This document shows, in pieces, positions 33,786 through 44,749 of a DNA stretch of 64,000 nucleotides. Position 1 is the first letter of the stretch; each line of letters opens with the position of its first letter. The stretch is taken from contig CM060183.1 in assembly GCA_030549335.1 (NCBI GenBank), forward strand, positions 28,347,052 to 28,411,051, written 5' to 3'. This DNA comes from Pontederia crassipes. Its lineage: Eukaryota; Streptophyta; Magnoliopsida; Commelinales; Pontederiaceae. The notes under the pieces were generated by a model that saw only the letters and a program-made list of their open reading frames with translations, was not told the DNA's origin and did no database searches. Position numbers and translations under genes: made by a program.

Positions 33786-35038
33786 ACAGAGATGCATTGA
33801 CCACACTTAATTGGGTTGATCCACCCCTAATCAAATTACGACTCTGACTAGTTCACCTATACTGGCTGAGTCTCATTGTACAAAGATCAACTTCCGGTGG
33901 ATCCTAAATAATAGTTTTCACAGTAACGAAAGATAATCAAAGTTAAGGATAAAGACATGGGATTGCAATGTGCCGCCCCAAAGTTAAAGCAAAGATCAGA
34001 TATTTAAAGTAGAGAAGGGATATGTAGTTAGCTGAGGGGACAGCGACGCTACTGTCTTAAATGACCCCTATTTCCGAGATTTCAGGTTTCTCCCACCCGT
34101 ATCTCGAATGAAGGGTGATGCTAAAGGACATACCCTCTTCCCTTAAAGATTAAAGTATTATGCCAAATGGACATGTAGCTAGCTGAGGAGACAGTGAACC
34201 TACATGTCTCGTAACCGACCACTGTTCCTGAACTGTAGGAATTCTTCCCCTACCTTTCGAACTGAGTGAGGTTGTAACACCCACCTCCTTCCCTTATGAG
34301 CTTTCTGGCATCAGAGAATCAGAGAGGCACCTCTGGCTTTCCAACCTAATAAAGTCGAGCTCGCATAGGACAATCAACCTAAGGATATTCTAGTAATGTA
34401 AAAGGCATAGTGCAACTCACAGTAAAGTAAAGCAAAACCGAGTATTACAAAGCAAAGCAGAGTATTGCAAAGCAAAGCAGAGATAATGTAAAGTAAAGTA
34501 TAGTAGAGACATTGTAAAACAAAGCCAAAGTAAAGCAAAGATAAAGTACTGATATGAACAAAGATTTATACATTTTCTTTCATCGATCCTTATTTCACCG
34601 TTTATTGCTTGTGTACTGGGCATTCTTTGCTCATGGGTATTCTATTCCCCTGCAATGGGATTTTGCAGGTGAGAATGCCAATTGAGGACTTGTTGGAGGG
34701 CGCAGAGCTTGGAGAATGCTGCACATGACTGATCTGTCTACTTCGAGCTTTTATTGCATTTATGTTTACAACATCTTATATTCAGAGACATCATGTTTGG
34801 TTTCCGCATATAGAACTTCAGACAAGCTTTATTATATTTCTGCATAATATCTATAATATGAATCACTTTAGACTTCCGCATTTAAGTCCTAAAATATGTT
34901 TATTATTATTTTTAGTAGTGCCACGTAAGTCGTTCTATTGAATGGTCAAGGTTAGTAGAGCAATAGATAGTGTAGCGCCCCCGAAATCAATCCGACTGCC
35001 TACGTGGCGGGAGGTGCGATTTTGGGGGCGTTACAGTT

Positions 35039-35056
35039 TGGTATCAGAGCCTAAGT
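35039..35056 (+). other. Primer binding site (initiator Met tRNA type)
   Basis: TGGTATCAGAGCCTAAG starts four bases after the LTR end. TGGTATCAGAGC is the standard plant retrotransposon primer site complementary to the 3' end of initiator tRNA-Met, which primes minus-strand DNA synthesis. Confidence 0.9.
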
Positions 35057-35244
35057 TCTTGGATCCTTCATTAATCATAGTAGAGTATAGGTTCATGCAT
35101 AGCGTTTATCGTTCTCATTGTTACACAACTCAAAGTAAAGTCATGTGTAAGCTTCTCAAGCATATGTGGCTTCACTCCTCAAGTAAGTAATAAGTACATT
35201 CCTATGAGAATCATACTTATATTATTGGGTTTATTGAGTTATAG

Positions 35245-35655
35245 ATGCCTCCACGTCGCATGATCACTAGGATTTTACGTAGGAGAGATCATATTATTGG
35301 AATTAACAGACTCCCACTAGATTCTCCAACCCCTCCACAGCCTACTCTAGAGAGATCAGAGTATTCAAATTTAGAGAGTGTTGGAAGCAATGATCCTGAT
35401 CCCTCTTCCCCACCCATCGGGACATGGGAAGATGTGATTCCAAGGGAGAACCGACTGATGGAGGGAAGACATACAGATAACCCGATTTATATATCCTCCG
35501 ATGACGAAGAAGAAGAAGACCCTGCACCACCACATGAGCTACAGTTCAGAGACGCGAGCCCTATCAGTCAGACCAATTCAGAGGAGTGCTGTGATCTCTG
35601 CTATATGGGACACACTGATGATGAGTGCCCTTATCGTTCTAGACGTGGAGATTAG
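35245..35655 (+). CDS. Extra ORF between primer site and gag, 136 aa, zinc-knuckle-like end
   Basis: An intact 136-codon frame starting MPPRRMITRILRRRDH, basic at the N-terminus, with an acidic tract (SSDDEEEEDP, about residues 89-98) and a Cys/His motif near the end: CDLCYMGHTDDEC (C-x2-C-x3-H-x4-C, about residues 116-128). It lies ~200 bases after the primer site and ~230 bases before the gag-type ATG, in an element where every other frame is broken. The MPPRR start is like the gag start of some chromoviruses, so it may be a displaced gag N-terminus or a separate small nucleic-acid-binding protein. Function unknown. Confidence 0.6.
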   Translation: MPPRRMITRILRRRDHIIGINRLPLDSPTPPQPTLERSEYSNLESVGSNDPDPSSPPIGTWEDVIPRENRLMEGRHTDNPIYISSDDEEEEDPAPPHELQFRDASPISQTNSEECCDLCYMGHTDDECPYRSRRGD

Positions 35656-35881
35656 TGTTTGATGTATCTCATTTTGAAGGTCTTAGTGTGTCTCAGACAT
35701 ATGTTATGCTTTTTGAACTTTATCAAGAGAATAATAATTGCTTTAATGAATATTGAGTATTTTAGCTTCAATTGTTATCTAAGATTTTTCTTTTATTAAG
35801 AATAAGAATCTTGGATTTTTATGTGCCTCTTTCAATTATGTGTATGGTCCTTTGTATAGATGTCATATCAAAGAAGAGAAT

Positions 35882-36990
35882 ATGGCTACACCAGAGGCTG
35901 AGAATTTTGTGGAAGGGGAGAACATATATGTTCCCCCACCTCAACCGTATCCACCTCCACCTCCACCTTCTCTTCCTCCACCAGAGCCACCAGCCCAACA
36001 AGGACCTCGGGTCCCTTTCGTCTGCACATTACAAGATTTCTGAAGGTCAAAACCTCCAATGTTCAACGGGGAAGGAGGCCTCGTAATAGCAGAACAGTGG
36101 ATAGAGGTCATTGAGGACAAGTTCGACATCCTCGACGTACCTAAAAACAACAAGGTCCTCTTCGTCGGGGACACCCTCCAAAAAGATGGCAAGGAATGGT
36201 GGTAGGCGAGAAAGGCCACCAGCTTTCTCCAGATTAAGAACAGTTGCATGGAAAGATTTCCGTCAGGCGTTTGAGATGTGTTATTTCCCCAAATTTCAAA
36301 GGGATCTGAAGCAGAAAGAGTTCTTGGACTTGGTACAAGGGACAATGACGGTAGAGCAATACATGACGAAGTTCGTCAGGCTGAGGAAGTACTCCCAGTT
36401 AACCATGGACGAATTGAATGTGACCAAGCATTTCGTGGATGGACTGAATCCCGTCCTGAGGCATCATACCAGATTCGGAAACTGCAAGAGCTTAGAGGAC
36501 GCCATCATTTTGATTACTCTGTCGGAGAAAGATCATCAAGACCTGCAGAGAGCCCAGAAGGCCTAGCAGAATGTAGGACAGAGTTCCCAGCCGCAGCAGC
36601 AATAATAACAGTTTCGTAATAACAACCGTCAACACCAACGACGGGATAACCGGTACCATCCTTATGTGGCACCTCAATAGAATCATCGCTCTCAACAACA
36701 GCAATAGCCGTACCGTCCGCCACAACAAGCTCCTCCCCCACCGCAACAGCAAGCACAACAACAGCAATAGTAGCGACCTCCTCAGTAGGCACAGAGGCGC
36801 CCGGCTCAACAACAGAAGCAACAGCCTCTTAGGACCTCGTAAGCACCACCCGCACAAGGTGAGCGGATTTTGTGCAACACTTGTGGCAGGACCCATGCTG
36901 GGGAATGTCGAATGAACTCAGGAGCTTGCTACTACTGTGGCGGAATGGGGCACATAGCAGTGAACTGTCCGAGATGCGGACAACAACAGT
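35882..36990 (+). pseudogene. gag of the gypsy element, with CCHC knuckles
   Basis: Gag would form the capsid-like particle. A frame from the ATG at 35882 opens with a proline-rich part (PPPPPPSLPPPEPP), hits TGA at 36041, and continues with 'PPMFNGEGG' and 'AEQWIEVIEDKFDIL', the start of the retrotransposon gag domain. After a TAG (about 36203) and a frameshift it resumes at 36240-36566 with 'DFRQAFEMCYFPKFQRD' and 'EYMTKFVRL'-type text ('EQYMTKFVRLRKYSQL'). A Gln-rich tract with many TAA/TAG codons in place of CAA/CAG follows (36567-36860). Two zinc knuckles come last: CNTCGRTHAGEC and CYYCGGMGHIAVNC at 36873-36969. Confidence 0.9.
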
Positions 36991-37323
36991 TGGTGCAGAG
37001 AAGACTCTTCAATCTGGAAGAGGATGCACCGCAGAATGACGCGAATGTCATTCGAGGTACGATATTCATAGTCGATTTACCTACAAAAGTATTATTCGAT
37101 TTTGGTGCCTCGCATTCCTTTATATCAGAAGAGTGTGCCAAAATATTAAGGTTAAAAACAGTGAACCTAGAGCAGAAGATGAATATATTGACCCCACAAG
37201 GCACCCTCATTATCACAAAACACCTTCCCAATGTACCCATAGAAATAGAGAAAATGAACCATCCTGTCAATCTCAACATCATCCCTATGAGAGATTATGA
37301 TATAATTTTGGGCATGGATTGAC
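36991..37323 (+). pseudogene. Protease of the gypsy element, active site altered
   Basis: Retropepsin-like aspartic protease, in frame after the zinc knuckles. The catalytic motif, normally D-S/T-G-A, reads LFDFGASHSFIS (Asp at 37098-37100, Phe instead of Ser), so catalysis is doubtful. The domain continues to 'NIIPMRDYDIILGMD', where TGA replaces the usual Trp at 37321. Confidence 0.85.
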
Positions 37324-37523
37324 TGACCTCACATGATGCTTTCATACTGTGCAAACAAAAGAAAGTAATCATAGGTACATAGAATAAAGATAAAATTATA
37401 GTCAGGGGAATTGCACAAAAGGAACCAAAAATCATAGTATCTGCTATAAAGGCTCAGAAACTACTGCAAAAAGGATGCAGAGGTTACCTAACTAGTATAA
37501 TCAAAATAGAGGAACCAAAGAAG

Positions 37524-38400
37524 ACTCCCCAAAACATAGAAGTGGTAAGAGAATTTTCTGACGTATTCCTTGAGGATGTCAGTGGTCTACCGCCCCGGAG
37601 GGAGATAGACTTCCACATTGAAGTAGCGCCCGGAACTGCACCAATCTCCAAAGCCCCATATCGTATGGCTCCGACAGATATGAAAGAATTGAAGGATCAG
37701 ATTTAAGAACTACTGGACAAGGATTTCATAAGGCCGAGCGTATCACCTTGGGGAGCACCTGTTCTTTTTGTCAAGAAGAAGGACGGGTCTTTGAGACTTT
37801 GTATCGACTATAGAATATTGAACAAAGTCACAATAAAAAATAGGTACCCACTACCTCGCATCGACGACTTATTTGATCAACTATCCAAGGCAATGGTGTT
37901 CTCAAAGATCGATCTGAGGAGTGGATACCATCAGTTAAGGATTGTAGAGGAAGACATTCCAAAAATGACTTCTCGATCAAGATATGGACATTATGAGTTC
38001 ATGGTGATGTCGTTTGGATTGACAAACGCCCCGGCAGTATTCATGGACCTCATGAATCGAACTTTTCACGAACACCTGGATAAGTTCGTAATTATCTTCG
38101 TCGATGATATCCTCGTCTATTCGTCAAACATGGAACATCATAGAGAGCATCTGAGGACAGTACTGTAAACATTGTGAGCAAAGAAACTATATGCAAAGTT
38201 TTCAAAGTGCGAATTCTGGTTGGAGCAGATCATGTTCCTCGGACATATCATTTCTAAAGATGGAGTAGCAGTGGATCCCGCGAAGGTTGAAGCGGTATTT
38301 AATTGGATCCAACCGAAAAATGTCTCCGAGATTAGGAGTTTCCTCGGTTTGGCGGGCTATTACAGACGTTTTATCAAAGATTTCTCCAGAATAGCATTGC
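37524..38400 (+). pseudogene. Reverse transcriptase of the gypsy element
   Basis: Shows the expected sequence of motifs: 'EFSDVFLEDVSGLPPRREID', '[20 protein letters not shown]', '[15 protein letters not shown]', '[15 protein letters not shown]', '[20 protein letters not shown]' and the catalytic 'FVDDILVYS' box (38095-38121). In-frame stops lie at about 37704 (TAA), 38166 (TAA) and 38175 (TGA). Downstream '[11 protein letters not shown]' and '[19 protein letters not shown]' lead into RNase H. Confidence 0.92.
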
Positions 38401-38499
38401 CGCTGACCAAGCTCACAAGGAAAGGAGAAAAGTTTATCTGGTCGCCCGAATGCGAAGAAAGTTTTCAAGAATTAAAGGGGCGACTCACTTCAGCACCGA

Positions 38500-38878
38500 T
38501 CCTGACGTTACCATCGAGCAATGGTGATTACGTGATATACAGCGACACCAGTGGCACGAGATTAGGATGCGTGCTAATGCAACATGGCAAAGTAGTGGCA
38601 TACGCATTCAGACAGCTGAAGAAGCACGAGGTTAATTATCCAACACATGACCTCGAGTTGGCAACAGTAGTGTTCGCCATCAAGCTTTGGCGTACTACTT
38701 GTATGGAGAAGAATTTGTAGTCTATACAGACCACAAAAGTTTAAAGTATATTTTTACACAGAAGGAACTGAACATGCGTCAGAGGCGTTGGATGGAGTTT
38801 CTAAAAGATTATGAGTTTGCCATTAGCTACCAACCTGGTAAGGCAAACTTAGTAGCTGACGCGCTCAGCAGAAAATGA
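38500..38878 (+). pseudogene. RNase H of the gypsy element, one-base frameshift
   Basis: The first part reads '[20 protein letters not shown]' and '[17 protein letters not shown]' (catalytic Asp and Glu present) to about 38690. There the frame changes, consistent with a lost base, and '[19 protein letters not shown]' with '[15 protein letters not shown]' continues in another frame to the stop at 38876-38878. Confidence 0.9.
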
Positions 38879-39822
38879 GAAGGATACTTGGTCTACATGC
38901 GTCTACGCCGGTTCGAACTCATGGAAGAAGTATTCAAATTGACACAAAAGTGAGGCACGATGTATCACTAATGATGATGCAGCGCATAGTGTCAGATGTA
39001 ATAGGAAGGATCATAGAAGCACAAGTGGAAGACGCAGAGTATCAAGATATGATGATAAAGACAAGTATAGAAACAACGAATCTCAGGGTCTTTTCAGATG
39101 GTGGCATCAGGTACCTCGACCGGTTATGGATACCGAACAAATCGGAACTTCGAAGAAAAGTGCTAAACGAATGTCACAAGTCCGAATTTGCGATCCACCC
39201 AGGGAGTACAATGATGTACAAGGATGTACAGAGAAGTTTTTGGTGGCCAGACATGAAAAAAGAGATATCAGATTATGTCTCCAAATGCATTGTGTGCCAA
39301 CAGGTCAAGATCGAACACCAGAAGCCACAGGGAACCCTAAGGAGTTTGGGAATCCCACAGTCGAAGTGTGAAGAAATATCGATGGATTTTATCACAAGCC
39401 TACCTCGAACGCAGAAGGGACATGACGCCATTTGGGTTATAGTGGATCGACTCACTAAATTGGTTCACTTTCTAGAGATGTCTCCCTTTGAAGTATTGTA
39501 TGGTCGCCCATGTCGTTCTCCGGCATGTTGGGGCGAGGTTGGAGAAAGGAAAATCTTAAGCGCCGAATTACAGAAGCAGACACAGGAATATACAGACAGG
39601 GTAGAATTAATAAAGAAAAGAATGAAGTCTGGTCAAGATCGTCAGAAGGCCTACGCGGATAAAAAGCGCCGAGAACATAAGTTCAGGGTGGGCGATCAAG
39701 TTCTGCTCAAAGTCTCCCCCACTAAAGGAGTAATGCGTTTCAACAAACGGGAAAAAATGAGCCCAAGGTACGTAGGCCCATTCGAGATACTCGAGATGGT
39801 TGGAGACTCAGCATGCAGGTAG
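38875..39822 (+). pseudogene. Integrase of the gypsy element with the catalytic core deleted in frame
   Basis: A 315-codon open frame. The HHCC zinc domain is present ('HKSEFAIHPGS...CIVCQQVK'), followed by the first catalytic Asp ('ISMDFITSLP') and 'VIVDRLTKLVHFL'. At about 39474 this joins straight to 'EMSPFEVLYGRPCRSPACWG', text that normally follows the core. Some 110 residues, with the second Asp and the Glu of the D,D-35-E triad, are missing without loss of frame. The end has the GPF-type motif 'SPRYVGPFEILEMVGD'. The protein could bind but not integrate. Confidence 0.92.
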
Positions 39823-39957
39823 GCCCTACCTCCGGCGTATTCAAGGGTGCACAACATCTTTCATGTCTCCCTCCTCCGGATGTACAGGCACGACTACGTC
39901 AACGTGATCCAAATTAAGGAACCGAACCTCAAGGATGATCTGACATATGAGGAATAA

Positions 39958-40107
39958 CTCACAGAGATTTTGAACTACCGAGAACATCAATAAGGGAAGA
40001 AGCGTGTGGCGTTGGTTAAGGTCACATGGAAGCATCACTAAGGAAAAGAAGCGACTTGAGAAGTCGAATCGGAAATGCGAGAGAAATTTCCTGAACTTTT
40101 TAGGTAA
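39958..40107 (+). pseudogene. Chromodomain at the integrase C-terminus
   Basis: The frame reads 'LTEILNYREHQ', then after a stop 'GKKRVALVKVTWKHH', then 'GKEAT' and 'EVESEMREKFPELF' with the normal stop at 40105. The pattern hydrophobic-KV-W-H-EATWE-E-FPELF is the chromovirus integrase chromodomain, which directs insertion into marked chromatin. Three internal stops break it, one of them TGA at the invariant Trp of 'EATWE'. Confidence 0.85.
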
Positions 40108-40160
40108 ACCTTAACACTTATCCAAATTCGAGAACGGATTTTCTTTTTAGATGATAATAA

Positions 40161-42250
40161 TGTAACATAACTGCCTTTAAAAAAAAAGAGAAATTCGAAA
40201 CGAAGGGTCGGCGCCTCCCCTGGCCTTCTGCCCCTTCATCTCCGGCCGACCAAGGGTCGGCCGGGGCATATAAGAAGTAGGGGAGGGATGCAGTGGCGCC
40301 CTCTTGGAACCCCCGACCTCGTCCTCCCTCTCGTTCCTCTCTTCCTCCGACCGACGACCGCGACACGCGACTGAGCGACGAAGACAGAGGCGACCGGCAA
40401 CCTTCGTCATTCAACATTTTCTCAGCGCACGGCAACCCTCCTTACGTACGCAAGGACCGGGCGACTCACTCGCACCGATCACGAACGATCAACGACGACC
40501 GACGGAGAAACAGCGACCGACGCATTCGATTTTCCGACGAGAAAGGTACCCGAAGCGTTTAAATCCCTAAACGATGAATTAGAGATTTGTTGAATGCGTA
40601 GGATATGTTCAATATGATATTGAAGTTATTTACTACATATTTTGTATTCATGTCGGCGTCAATTGACGTCCGGAAGGTCGCCGGAATACATGAAGAAATT
40701 CAGCGGCCCTGTTTTATCGCAGCGACCGGTCGACCGATTTCAGAGACCGGTCGACCGGTCTACACAGAACCCACATGAACTTTTCATCATCGGTCGACCA
40801 ATCAATACATGGACAATTAGATGTCATCTTATGATCGGTCGACTGGTCCTAAAGAACGGTCGACCGATCCGACATGCAGTGCGCATCTGCATGGCCTGAC
40901 GACTTTGGACGATCGATCGATTCATAGGCGTAACAATCGAAAACTCGATCGACCGATTTCGGAGAATCGGTCGACCGATACCAGAAGACGGTCGATCGGT
41001 CCATCTGGAACGGTCGACCGGTCCGACAGAGATGCATTGACCACACTTAATTGGGTTGATCCACCCCTAATCAAATTACGACTCTGACTAGTTCACCTAT
41101 ACTGGCTGAGTCTCATTGTACAAAGATCAACTTCCGGTGGATCCTAAATAATAGTTTTCACAGTAACGAATGATAATCAAAGTTAAGGATAAAGACATGA
41201 GATTGCTATGTGCCGCCCCAAAGTTAAAGCAAAGATCAGATATTTAAAGTAGAGAAGGGATATGTAGTTAGCTGAGGGGACAGCGACGCTACTGTCTTAA
41301 ATGATCCCTATTCCCGAAATTTCAAGTTTCTTCCACCCGTATCTCGAATGAAGGGTGATGCTAAAGGACATACCATCTTCCCTTAAAGATTAAAGTATTA
41401 TGCCAGAGGGACAGGTAGCTAGCTGAGGAGACAGTGAACCTATATGTCTCGTAACCGACCACTGTTCTTGAACTGTAGGAATTCTTCCCCCTACCTTTCG
41501 AACTGGGTGAGGTTGTAACACCCACGTCCTTCCCTTATGGGCTTTCTGGCATTAGAGAATCAGAGAGGCACCTCTGACTTTCCAACCTAATAAAGTCGAG
41601 CTCGCATAGGACAACCAACCTAAGGATATTCTAGTAATGTAAAAGGCGTAGTGCAACTCACAGTAAAGTAAAACAAAACAAAGTATTACAAAGCAAAGCA
41701 GAGATAATGTAAAGTATAGTAGAAACATTGTAAAACAAAGCCAAAGTAAAACAAAGATAAAGTACTGATATGAACAAAGATTTATACATTTCTTTCATCG
41801 ATCCTTATTTCATCGTTTATTGCTTGTGTACTGAGCATTCTTTGCTCATGGGTATTCTATTTCCCTGCAATGAGATTTTGCAGGTGAGAATGCCAATTGA
41901 GGACTTGTTGGAGGGCGCAGAGCTTGGAGAATGCTGCACATGACTGATCTGTCTACTTCGAGCTTTTATTGCATTTATGTTTACAACATCTTATATTCAG
42001 AGACATCATGTTTGGTTTCCGCATATAGAACTTCAGACAAGCTTTATTATATTTCTGCATAATATCTATAATATGAATCACTTTAGACTTCCGCATTTAA
42101 GTCCTAAAATATGTTTATTATTATTTTTAGTAGTGCCACGTAAGTCGTTCTATTGAATGGTCAAGGTTAATAGAGCAATAGATAGTGTAGCGCCCCCGAA
42201 ATCAATCCGACTGCCTACGTGACGGGAGGTGCGATTTTGGGGGCGTTACA
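40161..42250 (+). repeat. 3' LTR of the gypsy element
   Basis: 2090 bp; TGTAACATAACTG...GGGGGCGTTACA, matching 32890-35035. No clean polypurine tract precedes it (AGATGATAATAA). Differences from the 5' LTR are sparse in the last kilobase but dense in the GGTCGACC array (40724-41025). Confidence 0.95.
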
Positions 42251-42255
42251 TTGTC

Positions 42256-43429
42256 ACTTAAAAAGGAAAAAAAAAGTAAATGCATTAGAAGTACGTATTA
42301 ATTTTCTTTCCTTACTAGTAGCGTTTTTACCTGTTATTTCGCTTAGATATTTTAGTAGCTTCGAAATGCTGATGCATAAAAGTGTAATGGATAAACCGAA
42401 AACAGTTTTAAGAAAAAGGTTGTGAGGAAATAAAATAAAAGAGAAACCGGAAATAATAAAAAATAGGAAATAAAGACAAAATTAAGCCGCGATTTCCACG
42501 CTTCCTCCGGCGATCGGAAGACGAAGAAGGCGACGATTCCGATTCTCTCCGGCGTTCTCCCCTCTACAACCTATTTCTTTTATTTTTCCAAAGTGTCAAT
42601 CTTCTCCGACGATTCGTTGGCCGCTCTAACGCTTTAGTTCCGGTCATGGAAAATGTTCTTTTTTATGTTTCGCAAAAAAGGTTTGATTTTTATCCATCAA
42701 GAATTGAAAAGTTGATCTATTTAAAACTTATTACTATTATTTTCCAGTCGAACCGGTCGAACGGTTTTGAGGGTTTCGACATCGAACCAGGTCGACGATC
42801 CTATCCGGTTCAAACAACACAGCACAGTATCCAGCGTGACCCCACCACTCCCTCCCCCACGACCCCCTCCCCCGCTCCCTTTAAAAACCGGCCTCCATCC
42901 CATCATTTGCCCCCTCCCAAATCCTCCGATCGCCTCCGGCGAAAGGAACCAGAGCATCATACGAGAGAGATCAAATATTCCGGCGAGGTTTCTTAGGCTT
43001 CTTAGCGCCGGACGATCGTTGGATATCGCAACAACCCCGCTTCTTTTCATCTGTCTGATAATTAAAGCTTTCTGTAGAAGGAAAACAACCTTTTGGTCGT
43101 GGATCGCAAGTCATTCCATGCTTTGGATGCAAATATTTTGCAACTAGGGGCGTAGTAGTGCAAGGAATCTCCCGATCGCCGGCTTTGCTTCGCTGCAATA
43201 TTTGTTTCGCTCCTTAAAATTGCTGTCTCCGCTTGTATTTTCTTTTGTTTCCTGGTATGATCGAATTTGGCTTCTGATCATCGGATCGAGATCGTTTGTT
43301 GTCGCCGTTTTCGGTGTGTAAAAGACGAAATTTAGTGTGCCTAAAAATGGAGCTGAACTAGTTTTCAGCTGGAATTTTGAGGAACTAAACGGCCGGTGGT
43401 GATTTGTTCTGTCTCAAGTCCTGGCGATC
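42256..43429 (+). promoter_or_regulatory. Upstream region and likely leader of the DUF506 gene
   Basis: 42256-42480 is AT-rich and abuts the retrotransposon. From about 42490 composition becomes GC-moderate with CT-rich tracts (CCCCACGACCCCCTCCCCC at 42851-42870), typical of plant 5' leaders. Open frames at 42646-42996 and 42767-43147 overlap in conflicting frames and have no known domain. Start site and any leader intron are not determined. Confidence 0.45.
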
Positions 43430-44749
43430 ATGCCGTTTCCGTTGAAGGTCCAGCCGATCGACTCGGACGGGCTCGCAGTCCTCCGAGGCGGCGGGGCCGA
43501 CCTGTCGAAGGCCACCGGGAAGTCGCGCTTCAAGCGTCTGTTCGATTGGCAGTTCGGAGTGCTGCGGACCTCTTCTTCCTCGGAGCGCCTCGCCGGCGCC
43601 GGCGACCTAGAACCGAGCTCCGTTTGCCTCGACAAGATGGTTCGTAACTTCATGGAAGATGGCATCGAGAAACCCTCCTCTCGATGCGGCCGTAGCCGCT
43701 GCAACTGTTTCCATGGCAACTGCGACGATAGTTCAGACGACGATCTAGAAGTTCCGTCAGTCGTCGGCGATTGTCCGATCATCGACAAGTTGTCCTCTTC
43801 CGGCGACGCTTCCAGTTTCATCAAGGTATGAACTGACATCGACTATTTGATTCAGCTAATGCTTCTGATTTCTTTGTAGCGATGACATTTTATTGAAGAT
43901 ATGTGTATTCTGGCAATACTACAGGGTTTGGTGGTGTGCGCGAGTCTCGCGGAGAGGAATCTTTTGGCGGACGCCTCGAACATCGTGGCCAAGAACAGTA
44001 AGCAATGCAAGCACAAAGACGAGTTCAGGACTGCAGTCAGTGATGGCTTGCGGTCGCTCGGCTACGACGCTTCCATCTGCAAGTCCCGCTGGGAGAAGAG
44101 CGCCTCTTTTCCCGCAGGTACGCTTAAGATACAACTAATAAATCCTTGTCATCTGTGTCTTTGTTTCAAATCGATTGAGGATATCATGTTATGATCTGTC
44201 ACAGGCGAGTACGAATACATCGACGTGATCAGCGATGGCGGCGAGCGTTTTCTGGTGGACGTCGACTTCCGATCGGAGTTCGAGATCGCGCGTCCGACAA
44301 AGGGCTACAGAGCTGTGCTTCAATCTCTGCCTACTATCTTCGTCGGCAAGGAGGAGCGCCTGTGCCAGATCCTGGTCGTCGTCTCCGAGGCCTTGCGCCT
44401 CAGTCTCAAGAAAAGAGGGCTTCACATACCGCCGTGGCGGAAGTCCGAGTACATGCACTCCAAGTGGCTCTCCTCTTACGCGCGATCGAACCAAACCAAA
44501 AGGAACGCTGCAGATGAGGATGGCAAGATGAGGGAAGAGGAAGTCAAGGAGAAGGACGTCGAGGAGCACCCCGTCGCCGTCGCCGTCGCCGGAGCTACAA
44601 AGGAACCTGGCGAGAACGCAGGGGAGAAGTCCTCAGCGGTCGCTGTCGCAGTGGCGCCGCCGCCATGGGAGCTCCCAGAAGTTAAACCAAAGGTATCGCT
44701 GGGGAGGAAGATGGTGGTCGCCGGCTTGGCTTCCGTTCTCACGGAGTAA
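43430..44749 (+). CDS. DUF506 / PDDEXK_6 family protein, 377 aa, three exons
   Basis: A plant-specific nuclease-fold family (PDDEXK-like, DUF506) of poorly known biochemical role, linked in published work to stress and growth regulation. Exons are 43430-43825 (132 codons, MPFPLKVQPIDSDG...), 43925-44117 and 44205-44749; introns are GT-AG (GTATGA...CTACAG, GTACGC...TCACAG) and the parts add to 378 codons with stop. Exon 1 has 'LDKMVRNFMEDG' and a Cys-rich 'CGRSRCNCFHGNCDDSSDD'. Exon 2 has 'GLVVCASLAERNLLADASNI'. Exon 3 has the family core 'EYEYIDVISDGGERFLVDVD' and 'FRSEFEIARPTKGYRAVLQ', then 'LPTIFVGKEERLCQI' and 'PPWRKSEYMHSKWLS'. The C-terminal part is Ala/Val/Glu low complexity. High third-position GC; no defects. 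A gypsy element ends 1.2 kb upstream. Confidence 0.92.

Larger units (their letters stand above)
32890..35035 (+). repeat. 5' LTR of the gypsy element
   Basis: 2146 bp; starts TATAACATAACTG (the 3' LTR has TGTAACATAACTG, so the terminal TG has mutated to TA) and ends GGGGGCGTTACA. Contains a CCAAT-like word (32984) and a TATA box (33000), an array of GGTCGACC palindromes (about 33425-33785), and a long AAAGTA/AAAGCA-rich part (34420-34550) where the two LTRs differ by short tandem indels. Over the last ~300 bases I see only two differences from the 3' LTR. Confidence 0.95.
32885..42255 (+). mobile_element. Ty3/gypsy retrotransposon (chromovirus, Tekay/Del-like), complete but inactive
   Basis: A full-length element of 9361 bp: 5' LTR 32890-35035, primer site at 35039, an extra ORF, gag, protease, reverse transcriptase, RNase H, integrase, chromodomain, and 3' LTR 40161-42250. 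A perfect 5-bp target duplication TTGTC lies at 32885-32889 and 42251-42255. Domain order RT-RNaseH-IN places it in Ty3/gypsy; the C-terminal chromodomain and ~2.1-kb LTRs suggest a Tekay/Del chromovirus. Every coding part is broken by stops or frameshifts, and the integrase core is deleted, so it cannot move by itself. It lies about 1.2 kb upstream of the DUF506 gene in the same orientation. Confidence 0.95.

Noticed and set aside
33345..33847. Overlapping frames with GRPIPET-like repeats, CRISPR-like look of spaced palindromes
   Set aside because: They lie inside an LTR and follow the GGTCGACC array; spacers are not unique or of even length, and this is a plant genome.
35039..35056. tRNA-like sequence
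   Set aside because: It is only the retrotransposon primer site matching a tRNA 3' end; no tRNA cloverleaf is present.
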